Shown piece after piece: positions 4,938 through 5,337 of a stretch of DNA of 5,337 nucleotides. The first letter of the stretch is position 1. Each line of letters begins with the position of its first letter. A program made the translations under genes and the position numbers. The notes beneath the pieces were generated by a model. It saw only the letters and a program-made list of their open reading frames with translations, was not told where the DNA came from and made no database searches. The DNA comes from Patescibacteria group bacterium UBA1449 (GTDB lineage: Bacteria > Patescibacteriota > Microgenomatia > UBA1400 > UBA1449): NCBI GenBank assembly GCA_002335355.1, contig DCTD01000036.1, positions 8,419 through 13,755 on the forward strand. Reading direction: 5' to 3'.

Positions 4938-5337
4938 ATGAACAAGTCAGATATCATAAAGCACTATAGTTACACAGTTCTCTTTTATCACTTCAATAAC
5001 CAGAAAGACCCAGGCGAGTTTTCCATCCACTACGGCATGTGGGAACCTGGAACCCAATCTAGTCACCAAGCCTCTCTAAATACCAATCTTCAATTAGCAC
5101 AAAAAGCGGCAATTACTGCAAACGATCTTGTCTTGGATGCTGGTTGCGGTCTTGGCGCTAGTTCAAATTGGTTGGCTCAGACAATTGGTGCATCGGTTAC
5201 AGGTATAACGCTGAGTAAACGTGAAGTCGGAAAAGCCCGTCAACTGGCAGAAAAATTCGGAGTTTCATCAAACGTAACCTTTGAAGCAATGGATTATTCT
5301 CACACCAGTTTCCCTAATGAGTCATTTACTGTGGTCT
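4938..5337 (+). CDS. class I SAM-dependent methyltransferase, truncated by the window edge
   Basis: An open frame from ATG 4938 to the right edge gives 133 residues with no stop, so only the N-terminal half is here. Visible parts are a lead-in ending SIHYGMWEPGTQ (29-40), which resembles the HxGxxEPG region of the tocopherol/cyclopropane-synthase-like small-molecule methyltransferases; VLDAGCGLG (65-73), the SAM-binding motif I; VTGITLSKREVGKARQLA (87-104), the second strand and helix; and FEAMDYSHTSFPNESF (115-130), with Asp119 placed to contact the adenine of SAM. The expected reaction is methyl transfer from SAM to a small molecule or lipid; the substrate cannot be told. ATG 4938 is favoured by the -10 box eight bases upstream and the lack of another nearby start. 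It is divergent from the anchored PsbP-like gene. Confidence 0.87.
   Translation, partial: MNKSDIIKHYSYTVLFYHFNNQKDPGEFSIHYGMWEPGTQSSHQASLNTNLQLAQKAAITANDLVLDAGCGLGASSNWLAQTIGASVTGITLSKREVGKARQLAEKFGVSSNVTFEAMDYSHTSFPNESFTVV

Overview
This is a bacterial, protein-coding window with about 40% G+C in most genes. It reads with the standard code: the four complete plus-strand genes end in TAA and the one minus-strand gene in TAG. I saw no rRNA, tRNA, insertion sequence or CRISPR array. The gene content suggests a compact-genome bacterium, and Candidatus Patescibacteria (CPR) is my best guess. The reasons are weak or absent Shine-Dalgarno sites, a small Rpf/lysozyme-like secreted protein ending in GAWPVCG, a membrane-fused spermidine-synthase-like protein and a membrane-anchored PsbP-like lipid-free protein. 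That placement is inference from style, not from a marker gene.

Layout. The first ~140 bases probably hold the tail of an upstream gene whose frame I cannot settle. Four co-directed plus-strand genes follow with gaps of about 40, 60 and 48 bases: a six-helix YihY/BrkB-family membrane protein (167-1210), a soluble GGDEF-domain protein with a GGDEL signature and an intact-looking RxxD inhibitory site (1251-2012), a secreted lysozyme-fold protein of resuscitation-promoting-factor/transglycosylase type (2073-2693), and a polytopic membrane protein fused to a spermidine-synthase-like domain (2742-4241). A convergent minus-strand gene (4260-4799) encodes a single-pass membrane-anchored protein with a PsbP-like outer domain. 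A 138-base divergent spacer then leads to a class I SAM-dependent methyltransferase that runs off the right edge (4938-5337).

How the parts fit. Three or four products act at or outside the membrane: YihY, the wall-lysing enzyme, the anchored PsbP-like protein and the membrane-fused spermidine-synthase-like protein. The GGDEF protein is the only obvious signalling gene and is richer in A+T than its neighbours. Co-direction and short gaps allow an operon. However, two genes (2742 and 4938) carry a TATAAT-like box at exactly the same distance from ATG, as expected for promoters making leaderless mRNAs, so the plus-strand genes may be at least partly transcribed separately. I found no clear evidence of a wholly new system. 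The most distinctive items are the Rpf-like enzyme, the non-canonical spermidine-synthase-like active site, the GGDEL cyclase and the leaderless-style starts.
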